Origin: Candidatus Mycoplasma mahonii
GTDB lineage: Bacteria; Bacillota_I; Bacilli_A; Mycoplasmatales; Metamycoplasmataceae
Direction of reading: 5' to 3'
Assembly: GCF_030550815.1 (NCBI RefSeq)
Contig: NZ_CP114583.1
Coordinates: 124,001 to 188,000 of the forward strand
Length of the DNA stretch: 64,000 nt
Part shown: positions 19,704 through 31,289 of the stretch, in pieces
Numbering within the stretch: the stretch's first letter is position 1
Layout of the letters: the number at the start of each line of letters is the position of its first letter
The notes under the pieces: model-generated
What the model was told of the DNA's origin: nothing
Seen by the model: only the letters and a program-made list of their open reading frames with translations
Database searches by the model: none
Made by a program: the position numbers and the translations under genes

Positions 19704-22700
19704 ATGAAAAAAATATATTATAAATTAAGAGGACTTGGTGCAATAGTTATTCCGGTATCTACTGCATTGTTTTTTGGCTTAAGTTGTTCAGATAATGTCA
19801 ACATAGAAAATGACTCTCACATTCAAGATGATGACCCTTCCGTTCAAGTTGATGATCCTTCTGTTCAAGATAATGACTATTCCGTTCAAGATGATGACTC
19901 TTCCGTTCAAGATGATGTTAGAATATCTTCATCTCCAAGAATACTTACAAAAGATGATATGACCAGAAATTTCTCCAATCCAACAAGCACATTAGTTGAT
20001 GGTAACAACAGAGGTGAATTGCAGGAAAGATTTTTATCAGGACAACCATTTGGGTTACATTATCATGCAAGAGATCTTCAACAATGAGATGCAAATAACG
20101 ATATTGATAGATATTATAATAGGGCAACAGTTCCACTAAGAGATAGAAGACTTGCTGCAAAATATATTTCAAGCCAAAACCCCAAGGATTTAGATATTTT
20201 AGCATCCCTAAATGCTTCAACATCTCGTAATAAAATTGGGACTGTACCAAAAAATTATGAAAAAACCAGAATTTTCTCAATGTGACAACATATTTCAAAA
20301 ATGATTGGTTGAGGAGGTTCCACTTCTGAAGGGAACTGAGTAATCCCTAAAGGTGATGATATAAATACAGCTCACAGAAATGGTGTACCAGTCATAGGAA
20401 CAGTCTTTATGGCTCCAAACTCCTTTGGTGGATCAACTTCTCAATATGAGGATATGGTTGTTAAGGATGGCGATAAGTTTCCAGTTGCAGATTCAATGGT
20501 GAAAATGGCTGAGTATTATGGATTTGATGGATGATTCCTAAATCTAGAAACTACAGGAGTTTCAGGTGAATTAACCAGAAAAATTGGTGACTTTATTGAG
20601 TACTTATATGGAAAAATGAGAGAAAAACAACAGTTTATGATTTTATATGATTATGGAGAAGGACAAAAATATTTTGGTGCAGGAAATTTTGATTTAGCAG
20701 CTATTGACTTCCAATTTAGAGATAGGACATATGATCTTCCACCAGAAAAAAGATCATACGGATATGACTATGACCGTGGGGTACTAACAAGTACCGATCA
20801 AGGTGGTAGATATGAGTATGATGGAAATAATCTTTGGATATATACTTATTTTAAAAGGAATGATCCAGTTCTAAATGGTGATGAAAAAGATCTTAAATTT
20901 TTCTCTGATTCAGAAGGTTCAAGAGATCCAAGATCAAGAGGAACAGATGCTTGGACTGAAATGTCTAAATATTTCCAAGATAAAACAGTAATAAACGGCA
21001 GAAAAACATTTACTAGTTCATTCGAACAGGGATTTGGCGATAAATTTTATGTAAAAGGCGTAGAACAAAAACTTGGGAAGCAACTAACTAATAATGGTTA
21101 TAGAAATGCAGGATTACAAGATGTATTTCCAACATATAATTGAATAAATGACTATTATAATGCCGAAGGAGTAAGGATTTCCATACCCGGAGATAAGATT
21201 AATATTGATAGCGATGATTGAGTTTCAAAAATTGTTAATAATGATCCAACATATTATGGATCTTCATCGCTCAAGTACACAGGTAAACTCGAAGCAAATC
21301 ATTCAATGATTAGTACTCTATATGGTTCCAATATAGTATTAAAAGAAAATGATAATTTTTCAATTATTGTAAAAGGAAGTCAAACAAGACCCAAAATAGT
21401 TATATGAACAGAAGATTCTGATCAAGATGATTTAACATTTGATCAATATATTGTTGACATTGCAGAAACAACGAATCTTGAAAATGATTTTTTCAGTTTA
21501 ACTTACACAATACCAGCAAATCTCGCAACTCAGACAATGAAAAAATTTGGTCTTAAATTTATAAATGATAATGAGCAAATAGCAGATGCTAATTACTTAA
21601 TTTCAAAAATTACTTTCACTCCAGAGGAACAATTGGCAGAGCAATCTACACCAAATATTGTTACAAATCTAAGACATGATGGGGATTTCATATTTTCAGG
21701 AGAAAAAAACATAAGAATAAATTGAGATATGACAGATTCATCTAAAGTTGATCACTATAGAATATATTCAACGAAAGGTGATTTTACAAAAGATTCTTTA
21801 TTGACCATATCCGCATTACCAGCAGCATTTTTACAAGACATTCCATCTTCAACTGGGTCTGAAGTTAAAATAATTATTGAAGCTATCAATGAAAAAAATG
21901 AAGTTATTTCCGCAACTAATTCAATAGTTCTGACAAACTTCATAAATATGGATGATCTTTCTCAAATGAATGATCTTTCTAAATGAACCGCAACATGAGA
22001 AAGAACAAGTACTGATGATTCTGCAAAATTTATAACCCAAACAGGTTATGGACAAGCAGGTGATCAACAAGCAAGTGATGGATATAATGCAAAATTTAAA
22101 GATACTAACGGTGAAATATACTTTGGAGACGATTATACAAGAGTTCATAAATTATCTAATGATGGACAATTTATGTCAAATGGATCATATGAATGAGGCA
22201 AAAAACTCTTGGGACCTATTTATTCTATAGACACACATATTAGAAAAATATTTAATTGAGATGCTACACACATCGCAGTAGTAACCCAAAAAGGTACTTT
22301 GCATATCTTGAATAAAGAAACCGGTGAAGCTACTAATGATGTTAATATTAATGTAATTAATAAATTCTTGACAACTAAAAACAATTTAACATTTAATATA
22401 GAAAACCTATATAGAGAAGATGAAAATATAAGTTGAGAAATAAAAAATGTTTATTTTGCAAATTCTAAAAATGGAAATACAGAATTAGTATTAAGTGTTA
22501 ACACAAAAAACAGAACAAATGGTACTGAATCTACTTTACCTTTATTGTTGAATATTAATCAAAGTGATTATGCAGTTAGTGAAGAAACCATTGCCGATAA
22601 TGTAACAATCGATAAAATATCAATAACACCATCCGGTAGTTACATAGTGGCTTATAAAGTAGAAGTTAATGGAGAACAAAGAATTAATATCGTTAAACAA

Positions 22701-23552
22701 GATACACTTAACTTAGCAACGTTAACTAATACATCAAATATATCTACAAAATTAGAGGAGTTTGTAAATTCTGTTGAATTTAAGAATCAAATTCAATCGG
22801 GAGGAAGAGTTAATGCTGATAAAGTTGATTTCTTGACTAAGGGAGATATTGTTGATCTAAGAGAAGTCAATGGGAAAATTATGGCATTAAATTCTTGAGG
22901 ATTAGCATTTACCATTGGTTTAGATGGAAATATAGAAAATATTACTTCCATTGTTGACTCAAGTACTTGAGGAACTTTAGCTGATTTCTTTAATAATTAT
23001 GAGATTTCATATTGATTTAACGAGAATGATCCATTACATAGTAAATATAGTTCATTCTTTGATTCGACGCCACTAGATAATAAATTATCAACATTATACA
23101 ATATATGAAATGAGCAATTTAACGGAAGAAGTGGTTTACCGATGTCTATCTTAGGTTCTATCCTGTTTGATGATGCTAATAAATTGTACATATCATCACA
23201 GGTTGTTAGTTTTAGAAGTAATTGATCAGGTGTCTGAGAGTTCCAATGTGAGATAGTTACAACTAATATTTCTACTTTATTAGATGGTTCCAACCCTAAA
23301 ATGATAAATAAAGTGATGAGTGTAGCCCTAAGCAACGAAGATACTAAACAAGTTGATTCAATAAGATTTATGGATTCAATTAATGAAGTTTATGTTGTTG
23401 GAGGTTCTTTTGGTAAAGTGGCATTATTGGATTCTAACTTTGAACAAATTGCATATGGTATCAAAGTATACTCCTATGATTCTGAAATAGTTCTTAGAGA
23501 ATCAAGATTATTTGATGATGGTCATGCAATTCCCAAAGAATTAAGAGAATAG
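19704..23552 (+). CDS. Lipoprotein with GH85 endo-beta-N-acetylglucosaminidase domain
   Basis: A 1282-residue surface protein. It has a basic N-terminus, a hydrophobic core and lipobox-like FFGLSC (Cys28), then an acidic repeat tract (residues about 40-73). The catalytic domain follows: GLHYHARDLQQWD, FSMWQHISKMIGWGGST, NGVPVIGTVFMAPN and AEYYGFDGWFLNLET, with the GH85 Asn280/Glu282 pair that cleaves the chitobiose core of N-glycans. A jelly-roll-like middle, a fibronectin-like DHYRIYST segment and a long C-terminal beta-rich part follow. It probably strips N-glycans from host glycoproteins outside the cell. It faces the RpiR gene and precedes the ABC importer. The lipobox is not canonical, so anchoring is inferred. 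Confidence 0.88.
19821..19917 (+). repeat. 21-bp tandem repeat in the ENGase gene
   Basis: About 4.6 copies of a 21-base unit encoding variants of VQDDDPS, directly after the lipoprotein cysteine. The unit length keeps the frame, so copy-number change would only lengthen or shorten an acidic stalk. Confidence 0.8.
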
Positions 23553-23563
23553 TGTTTTGTGCT

Positions 23564-23593
23564 AAATAGTTGAATTATGTTCGACTATTTTAA
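23564..23593 (+). terminator. Hairpin after the ENGase gene
   Basis: AAATAGTTGA pairs with TCGACTATTT (one G-T pair) around a 7-base loop. The T-run after it is short, so termination may be partial. Confidence 0.5.
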
Positions 23594-23605
23594 TAATCAT
23601 ATTTA

Positions 23606-23617
23606 GGAAAAATTTCC
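23606..23617. promoter_or_regulatory. Putative RpiR operator, copy 3 (ABC importer operon)
   Basis: GGAAAAATTTCC, the exact reverse complement of copy 2. It lies 28 bases from the start of the -10 box TATAAT (23645-23650); at the ENGase gene the same distance is 26. The matching placement supports a shared control mechanism. Confidence 0.6.
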
Positions 23618-23644
23618 ATATATGGAATATGCATTTTATATCTT

Positions 23645-23650
23645 TATAAT
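23645..23650 (+). promoter_or_regulatory. -10 box of the ABC importer operon
   Basis: TATAAT 35 bases before the ATG at 23686; the -35 region (ATGGAA/TGGAAT) is poor, which suits a regulated promoter. Confidence 0.5.
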
Positions 23651-23685
23651 TATATATATTCATAATCAAGGATTGGAGAACATAA

Positions 23686-24642
23686 ATGACAAAAGTTGAA
23701 ATACGTAAATTACTTAAGGAACGCTATTATGTTGCAAGTGGTAAATCTAATAGACAAATAAAAAAAATAAGAAGAAGAAACAATGTGACTGGTTCTATTT
23801 TTGTTTTTACCCCAATCTTAATATTATTTATATATGTTTTTGCTGCATTTGGAATAGCAATATGATTAAGTTTTTATGCAGGAAGACTAGATCCTTCATT
23901 ATCCAAAATAAGATATGTTGGATGAGCCAATTGAGGCTTGTTGTTTAACCAACAAAAGAGTATATTTCTTATAGCCATAAAAAACACATTTATATATGCC
24001 TCTATTACAACTGGATTTAATATTATTGGTGCACTAATAATTTCATCAATATTAAATTCCAAAACAGTGAAGAAGAAGAATATTTTTATGACATTTTATT
24101 TTCTGCCACAAGTGACTTCTGGAATTGCTGTAGCCATTATATTCATTAAATTGACGGGGACTAATTCATTTTTTGGATTCAACATTATAAAAAATCCTAG
24201 TGATGCCATTTGAATTATGATTATATCATCTGTGTGAACAGGAATTTCTGGTGGGCTTGTAACATTTAATACAGCATTTTCTGGTATTGATTCTACACAA
24301 TATGAATCTGCTTCTTTGGATGGAGCAGGCACATTTAAAAAATTCTTGCGAATAACAGTGCCGTCACTAGGTCCAATACTTGCTTATACAGTTGTCACAT
24401 CCATTATTGGTGGTATGGGTGTGTTTGATCAAGCCTATGTCATGAGTGTCGCTGGTGGAGATTCATCATCAGTTATGACTTGGACACTCCTAGGATTTGC
24501 AAGGATTATAGGGCTGCCAAATAGTGGTTCAGGATTTGCACCCAATGTAGGATTGGGTGTTGCAACGCTTGTCTTATTGGGTATTACAATATTTGTGTTA
24601 ACAAGAATTGCAAATATCATACGGCCACTGGAGAGGAAATAA
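23686..24642 (+). CDS. Carbohydrate ABC transporter permease (UgpA/MalF type)
   Basis: A 318-residue inner-membrane subunit with a basic N-terminus, about six membrane helices and the cytoplasmic EAA loop YESASLDGAGTFKKFL followed by ITVPSLGPI, which docks on the ATPase. This is the CUT1 family, which imports oligosaccharides and glycerol phosphodiesters. First gene of a five-gene operon; TTGGAG precedes its start. Its stop overlaps the spacer to the next permease by only 1 base. Confidence 0.92.
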
Positions 24643-24643
24643 A

Positions 24644-25573
24644 ATGACTAAACTAGAGCGCTCCATTATTGATTCTCACAGAAGAGAGAAGTCAATAAAG
24701 AGAAATTGAATAAATAAAAAAGTTTTAAAAATCATTTTATACACATTTTTGTCATTATATATATTAATCTCAATGTGACCTTTTATATGGGCCCTTGTAG
24801 TGTCATTTGAAAATCCTAATAAAATAAATTCTATAGGTTTAAACCCATTTATTAAGGATGCAGGTTGAACTACAGATAATTACTCAGCATTTTTTAATTC
24901 CTCATTGACAAAAGACTATGCACAAACATGAATAATTAATTCAGTTGTATATAGTACTTTGAATGCAACGATTAATTGTTTCTTTAATTTCTTAGCTGGG
25001 TATGCTTTAGCCAGAATTGCTTTTAAAGCTAAGAAAGTTGTTATTTGATATATTATTGCTGGAATGATGATACCTGTTCAGGCAACACAGATCCCACAAT
25101 TATTAATTCTTATGAAATTAGGTCTTATTAGTGCTAGAACTCCTAACTTTCTTTGGTTTATCGGTATTATAACAACCGGAATGACCTCTGGGGTGTTAAT
25201 CTTCATGATTAGACAGTTCTATCTTAATAACTCTGCATCTATTGAAGAAGCGGGATTAATAGATGGTTTAAGTTATTGGAAAGTCTTTTATAAAATATCG
25301 ATTAAGAGTATGCTTCCCTTATTAGCAACTCAGTGAGCAATGGTATTTATAGGTTCATGAAACAATTTTATAATGTTCACATTATGGGCTTCTGGTATAC
25401 CTGAGCGTATGACGTTTATGCCGGCACTAGTGAGTTTATCTGAAACTAAACACGGAAATGCTGGACAAGGCAGGGCACTTGCAGCCACCAATCTATCTGT
25501 CTTGCCTGTATTATTTGTGTATATGGTTTCACTAAGATTCCAAAAAAGGGTAAATATAGATGGCGAAAAATAA
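24644..25573 (+). CDS. Carbohydrate ABC transporter permease (UgpE/MalG type)
   Basis: A 309-residue partner permease with about six helices and the EAA loop IEEAGLIDGLSYWKVFYKI. The segment PVQATQIPQLLILMKLGL is typical of the MalG/UgpE subfamily. Starts one base after the stop of the first permease and overlaps the next gene by 14 bases, so subunit synthesis is coupled. Confidence 0.92.
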
Positions 25574-26096
25574 AATAAATGTTGAAATTGATAATATTAT
25601 TGAAATGCCATTTTATTCAAAAAAAGGTATCCTTGTTGAATTTCCAAAATATAATAAAAAATATTATAAGTTTATTTTTTTAAGAGTTATTGGATTTGCG
25701 ATTGATTTTTTGATACCAGGAGTAATACAGTTTTTGATTTGGTCCATATTCAAGAAGGGGATAATTTTATCAGGATTAGCAACTATTATGTATTACAACT
25801 TTTATTATTTCACAACTATGATGATACTTAAAAATAGAACAATTGGTATGGTCATATGCAGACAACATGTGATTCATAAAACGGGATTCTTGACATCAAT
25901 GGCAAACATTTACCTAAGATCAATAATTATGTCTGTTTATGCATTGCCATATATTGGATGAGGATTTATGTTTTTAAATTTTATGTCATTATTCTTATTA
26001 AGAGGATTAACTATATTTGACCTAATCAGTCAAACAATAGTTATATCAAATCATCAGTATGAAACATTAAAGTACATAGAAAGAGAGGAGTTGTAA
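25560..26096 (+). CDS. RDD-family membrane protein
   Basis: A 178-residue protein with three or four membrane segments. The first bears FLRVIGFAIDFLIPG, the Arg-Asp pattern of RDD proteins, and a later NRTIGMVICRQHVI matches the family's second conserved block. RDD proteins are of uncertain function; some affect ion or substrate transport. Its position inside the ABC operon, overlapping the upstream permease by 14 bases, suggests a role with the importer. Confidence 0.72.
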
Positions 26097-26097
26097 T

Positions 26098-27990
26098 ATG
26101 TTAAGAGAATTTATTATAAGAGCACATGCAAAATTTGAAATAATTTTAAATGGACAAAAGACATTCCTAAATATTCTTAAGGATGAAGGTTTGGAAAATT
26201 CAACAGGTGATTTATTTAAGTTGTATCGTAAGATATTCGGGGAATCTCATAATCAAGGTGGAATTCAATTAGAAAAAATTGGAAAAGTCTATGAAAATGG
26301 TTTCAAGGCTGTTCATAATTTTGACCTTAAAATAAATGAGCATGAATTTATTTCTCTTTTGGGCCCTTCTGGTTGTGGTAAGACAACTATTTTAAGAATG
26401 ATAGCAGGGTTAGAGCTAATCTCCGAAGGCCAATTAAAAATCGGAAATGTTGTTATGAATTCATCTCTTCCAAAAGAAAGGGGCTTAGCAATGGTTTTTC
26501 AAAATTATGCTTTATACCCATACATGACTGTATACGATAATATCGCCTTTGGTTTAAAGATAAGGACATTTAGTAATGGTATATCAAGTTCTCTGCTTTT
26601 TGAGGCATTAGATATTTTGAATCCGAATTATTCTAAAATCAAATATTTAAAGGCAGAAATTTATAATTCAAAATACAAAAATAAAGTGTTATTAGATGAA
26701 CTAAAGTTGAAAATAAAAAAAGAGAGAAAAGTTGGTAGCGATCACGACCTTTTAAAATCATTATTAGAAAGAAGAAAATTATTAGTAGCTGAAGAAAAAT
26801 CCCACAGATGTACCATTGGGCTAGAAGAAATTACTAAGTTCAAAGATGAAATAAGACATTTAAAAAAGAAAAAAATAGTGAACAAAAACATAGAAGAGTA
26901 CAAAAAAGCATTAAAAAGATACACTACATCTCTAATAATTTGAAAAAAAACTATCCCTGCCAGAATTCAATATTTCTCAGAAATGGTTGGGATTCAAGAT
27001 TATTTAAGAAGAAAACCCAATGCTTTATCGGGCGGACAAAGACAAAGGGTTGCATTAGTTAGAGCAATATCAAAAGATGCTAGTTTATTTTTATTTGATG
27101 AACCACTATCTAATTTAGATGCAAAATTAAGATCATCAATGAGAACTGAAATTAGAAGACTCCATGATCTATTAAATTCTTCTTCAATATTTGTTACGCA
27201 TGATCAGATTGAAGCCATGACAATGTCTGACAGAATTGTTTTGATGAATAAAGGGTACATACAACAAATAGGTACACCTAGTGAATTGTTTAATCTCCCG
27301 ACTAACGTTTTTGTTGCTGATTTTATTGGGACACCAGGAATAAATTTTATTGAGGGAAAATTAGAATCAATAGATAAAATAAAAATTGGCAAAAAAATAA
27401 TAAAGTTAAGTAAAAGGAGTCCCGAAATAGTGGAACAAATGAAGGGATATATTGGTAAGCATATTATTGTGGGTATAAGGCCACAAAATGTTATTTCTAA
27501 TCTAAACATAATATCACACTGAAAAGAAAATATTTTTGATGTGGAGACAATCTCCGTCGAATCCATTGGACATGAAAATATAGTTAATGTTAAGTCTAAG
27601 GAGTTGGGGAGTTTGTTTAAGATTATTGGAGGAAGATATTTTAATCCAAAAGTAGGAGAAAAAATAAAGATACTTATTGATTCAAATACTGTTCAAATTT
27701 TTGATGGTGAAAATGGATTTTCTATTTCAACAATACCAAATAAAGAAACAATGATCGCAAGAGACATTTGGATTAATTCCAATGATGAAAGAGCAAAGAA
27801 CACAATTTTATCAACAAAGGAAAAATCAAAAGAAAAACTATCTCATAAAATTGTTAAGGACTTATACGGATTCATTAATAAGAAATATGGCAAAAAAAGA
27901 AAAGCAGAAAAAATTCAATTTAAATATGATAATGAAAATGTTAAAGATGATAATCTTATGGATCAAGTTGCCGGAAAAGGAGGCAATTAA
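26098..27990 (+). CDS. Carbohydrate ABC transporter ATPase (UgpC/MsmK type) with large insertion
   Basis: A 630-residue ATPase. Walker A GPSGCGKTT is at 89-97, the Q-loop VFQNYALYPYMTVYDNIAFG at about 133-152, the signature LSGGQRQ at 310-316, Walker B LFLFDEPLSNLDAKLR next, and the H-loop FVTHDQIEAMTMSDR after that. A TOBE-like regulatory domain follows, with IVGIRPQNV. Q-loop and signature are about 175 residues apart, some 120 more than in MalK, because of a lysine-rich helical insertion; a similar insertion is known in mycoplasma UgpC-type ATPases. An N-terminal 55-residue extension and a basic C-terminal tail are also present. It energises the permeases upstream. Confidence 0.9.
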
Positions 27991-28045
27991 AGTCGATTTC
28001 AAAATAAATTTAAATAGAAAATTAAGACGAAAAATAATTATAAAA

Positions 28046-28064
28046 GAAATGAAATGAAATGAAA
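28046..28064 (+). repeat. GAAAT pentanucleotide repeat before the binding-protein gene
   Basis: Nearly four tandem GAAAT units just upstream of the AAAAGGAG ribosome-binding site of the substrate-binding lipoprotein. Intergenic, so slippage could alter spacing but not frame. Confidence 0.6.
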
Positions 28065-28075
28065 AGGAGAATAAT

Positions 28076-29743
28076 ATGAATAAAAGAAAATTTTATTTAA
28101 TAGCTGGGTCAACTTTGATGTTAGCAGCACCCATTGTTGGAGTTGTTGCTTGTGGAAATAGTACTGATACCCCAATGACACTTACACTTTCTATGAGATC
28201 AGAAGATATAAACCCATGAAGAAATGCTATGGATAAATTTACTGAAAAAACAGGAATAAAAGTTAAAACAGTATTAGTGGGTGATCAAAAAGCCAATTAT
28301 GCAACTTGATCTGGAACTGACTCAATGCCAGATATTGCATTAATAGATCAAAATACAGCTAAAGATGCAATAAAAGAGAATAAATGATTTCAACCTATAG
28401 ATTTAACAGAAATAAAAGATGCCAAATACGATGTAGTTAATGCTACACCACAGGAATTTGACTTTGAGAACGAAGACAAATATGCTGCATCCAAGGTTTT
28501 TGCATCATTCTATTCAAATAATGTAGCAAATGGAGGCGGTGATCATAATGTAATCGGAATTCCTTACGGATATGGGTCACAAGGGATTTTCTTTAATAAG
28601 TTAAATTTGGACTTAACCAAGCCTCTTAATGCATATGTTCCAAAAAAGGATGGGACATTCGCAGAAATTGAAATAGCACAAAATCCCACAATGGATACAA
28701 TTAAAACATTTTTGGCTAATTCTGGTACTGTAACAGATTTAAAAACAAACAATGTATCCAAATCTGATCAAGAGATAGACACTGCTATTAAATTAGTTAA
28801 TCCAAATCTTGAGTGATACAATAAAGGTCCATATGCTATGTACCAAAGACTGGGTTCAATCGGAAAATCTTTGGGTGCAAATAATAGTCCAGGTTGAATT
28901 AAGGATATTGGATTCCCATTCGAATTAATTGCTTCATCAGGTGATGGAATATTTAACGGAACAGTACTAGATGATGCTAAATTACAAACACTATTTCCTG
29001 TAGAAAGTGGTGAAAAATCAAGTGAAGCTGAATTTTTAAAGTTATATCAATCATATTTTGGTTACTTTAACAGAAATGGAAGTGGTTCATATGCAGCAAA
29101 TCCTAAATCAGTTGGTACTCCAGGTGAAGCGGATGCTCTTTGGGAAGGACAAGGCAATATTATGCTTGGTTATAAATGACAATCAAAAATGATCAAAGAT
29201 AATTGATATAGAAGAACTTCTCCTAATGATAATAATGAATTATATGATAATGCAATAGAGGTTCTTCCATCACCATATGGATCAATTGGTGTCGATGCAC
29301 TGGCTCTATTCAAGAATTTGTTAGGGCAAAAATTGGAAAATGCTAAAAAATTCTTGAGATTTGTTTTTGAACAAGATGAAACAGATAATGCTTATAAAAT
29401 CACTTTACAAAAAACTATTTCACCAATTATTGCAGCAGAAAGTAAACAAAAAAATGCTATAGATTCAAACAATGCACTTACTATTAATGAGAGATTAAGG
29501 CAAAAAGCATTTTTTGATTCTTCAAAAGGTGAAAGTTATAATAACGTTAGTGGTGGAATAATGGCGTCATCAACCGATGGAATATATGATATATATAATG
29601 GACAGTATGGTGGTGATGATGGCCTGAAAGGTGTATTGTTAGGTGATTCAAGACCAAATGATTACACAACATGAAAAGCTAAATTTGATTCAATTTTAAG
29701 CAATGTCCGAAATGAAATAGCAATTAAAAATGTTGGAATATAG
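28076..29743 (+). CDS. Sugar ABC transporter substrate-binding lipoprotein
   Basis: A 555-residue lipoprotein. The signal MNKRKFYLIAGSTLMLAAP ends in the lipobox GVVAC (Cys26), followed by GNSTDTPMTLTLSM. The body has features of extracellular solute-binding proteins of the CUT1 class: ADALWEGQGNIMLGYKW, LPSPYGSIGVDALALF and FLRFVFEQDET. It would capture the oligosaccharide and deliver it to the permeases. Last gene of the operon, 85 bases after the ATPase, with a strong ribosome-binding site. Linked to the ENGase and RpiR genes, so N-glycan-derived sugars are the likely ligand, though this is inference. Confidence 0.88.
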
Positions 29744-29781
29744 TAATACACTATTAATGATTTTAATCAAATTATATTAAT

Positions 29782-30492
29782 CTATTTTTTAAAAATTTCA
29801 TATTTTTTAGGGATCATGTAATTTTTTCCATATTTATTGATAAGAATATTTTTATATTCAATTGGAATATAAATTTCAAAGTCTTCGAACTTAATTTTAT
29901 CTCTTTTAAGTGATAAAATTTTTTGTTTATTCATCTTGATTGGATCAATAGAATTATCTATTGTATAAAAATACATAGCTTGCTTTTTGGGAACTTCCAA
30001 GATTGAAATCGCCTCTTCATAGGACATTTTCTTTGATATGCATTTAACCCATAATGTTATTAATCATAATATTTTTGTCCCGATGTTAAAATTATTTCAT
30101 TTTGAATGAACACATTGCATTGCAAATCGAGTTTTATTTCTAAATGATGTGAATTTTTTAATATTTTTATCATTTGATGGGACTATTAAAAAAATATCAA
30201 CAAAAACAACTGATGATAAATATAGCATTCTTGATACCAAGAATTTTGGAATCAAAAGAGGATGCCCCTTTTCATTGGTATCTATTATCCTCTCCGGAAA
30301 AAGTTTTTTTAATTTTTTAAATGAATGAATTGTCATTGAAACATCAAAATCATCATCCCAAGGGATAATTTTGTTGTTTCTAATTGCGCCAAGCAAAGTG
30401 CCATTATCAGCTATATATCATATATTATTTTTCTCACATATATTAACAAATTCCTTTGCTAATTTTAAGACTTTTTGTCTGTCATTTCACAT
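29782..30492 (-). CDS. LicD-family protein (phosphocholine/phospho-sugar transferase-like)
   Basis: A 236-residue protein with YIADNGTLLGAIRNNKIIPW followed by DDDFDVSM, the signature of LicD, a nucleotidyltransferase-fold family that attaches phosphocholine or similar groups to surface glycans. Four or more TGA-Trp codons keep it intact. It is shorter than many LicD proteins (about 270), and the C-terminal half is diverged. A leaderless-type start is present. It begins a small cluster of surface-glycan genes that are otherwise decayed. The acceptor is unknown. Confidence 0.8.
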
Positions 30493-30498
30493 GAGTAT

Positions 30499-30504
30499 AT
30501 TATA
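30499..30504 (-). promoter_or_regulatory. -10 box of the LicD-like gene, TATAAT-N6-ATG
   Basis: Minus-strand TATAAT, six bases (ATACTC), then the ATG at 30492. Confidence 0.65.
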
Positions 30505-30540
30505 TATTTTTCGAATACATATTTATATTAAGAATTAACA

Positions 30541-31260
30541 TTATTTTCAATATTTATCATATACAGCTTTACCGCGATCTCCATTTAAGGTTGTGCCTTT
30601 TCAAAGTATCTTTTCTGAGCCCCCAAATTGCTTTTTAAATCAAATGATTCCTTCATATTTAGTGTTATCACCATTTACATTTCCAATTCCGCCAAAATCA
30701 TAAACATCATATTTTACTTCTTTAAAGTGAAGAATATCATGATGTGTAAGAGCTCTGTTAGCAATTGCATTTGTTTTATTATCAAATTCATTATTGGTGG
30801 AAAAAGAATGATATAAACGTGTTCTACCAGTTGCGGTGTAATGGGAATGACAAATAATTAATTGTCTATTTTTTGTTAATTCCGAAATAACTATTTTCTT
30901 ATCATTGACCATTTGCTTGATTAAATCATATGAAGCTTTTTGTAATTTCTTAAAATCAGCAAACTCATTACATCGTTTTACATATTCTTTAATTTCATCA
31001 TTACTTAATACATCTTTAAAAATAATATTAAATTCATAAGAGTCTACTTTACTTAGTTGATTTCTTGTTGATGAACTATATTAAGAAAATATTTCTTCAG
31101 TGCTTTTATTTTTTATGTCGATTTCTAATGTTTTAAAACCATATCGTTGTTCTGCACATTTTTGATAATCATGAATATAAAAATATATGTCAACATCAGC
31201 ATTTAGATCTATTTCAGAGTCTCATCAAATAATTCCCTCTTTGAATTTTCCATTGTTTGA
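30541..31260 (-). pseudogene. Broken acyltransferase-like gene (possible GNAT/FemAB fold)
   Basis: One minus-strand frame runs from about 31260 to 30541 but is interrupted by TAA at 31081-31083 and has no start codon at its 5' end, where it meets the divergent glycosyltransferase gene. Upstream of the stop it reads EGIIWWDSEIDLNADVDIYF; downstream it includes LIICHSHYTATGRTRLYHSF, YDVYDFGGIGN and IIWFKKQFGGSEKILWKG. The last two patterns recall GNAT/FemAB-like transferases of surface polysaccharide or peptide biosynthesis, but the match is weak. A shorter product from an internal ATG at 30912 is possible. Confidence 0.45.
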
Positions 31261-31277
31261 AATATATATATATGAAT

Positions 31278-31283
31278 TATAAT
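31278..31283 (+). promoter_or_regulatory. -10 box of the GT2 gene, TATAAT-N6-ATG
   Basis: TATAAT, six bases (CTATAC), ATG at 31290. It decides the start: two upstream in-frame start codons (31257, 31272) lie before or inside the promoter. Confidence 0.65.
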
Positions 31284-31289
31284 CTATAC

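Noticed and set aside
28046-28064. Phase-variable switch for the binding-protein gene
   Set aside because: The GAAAT repeat is short and lies outside the coding region and promoter; kept only as a repeat.
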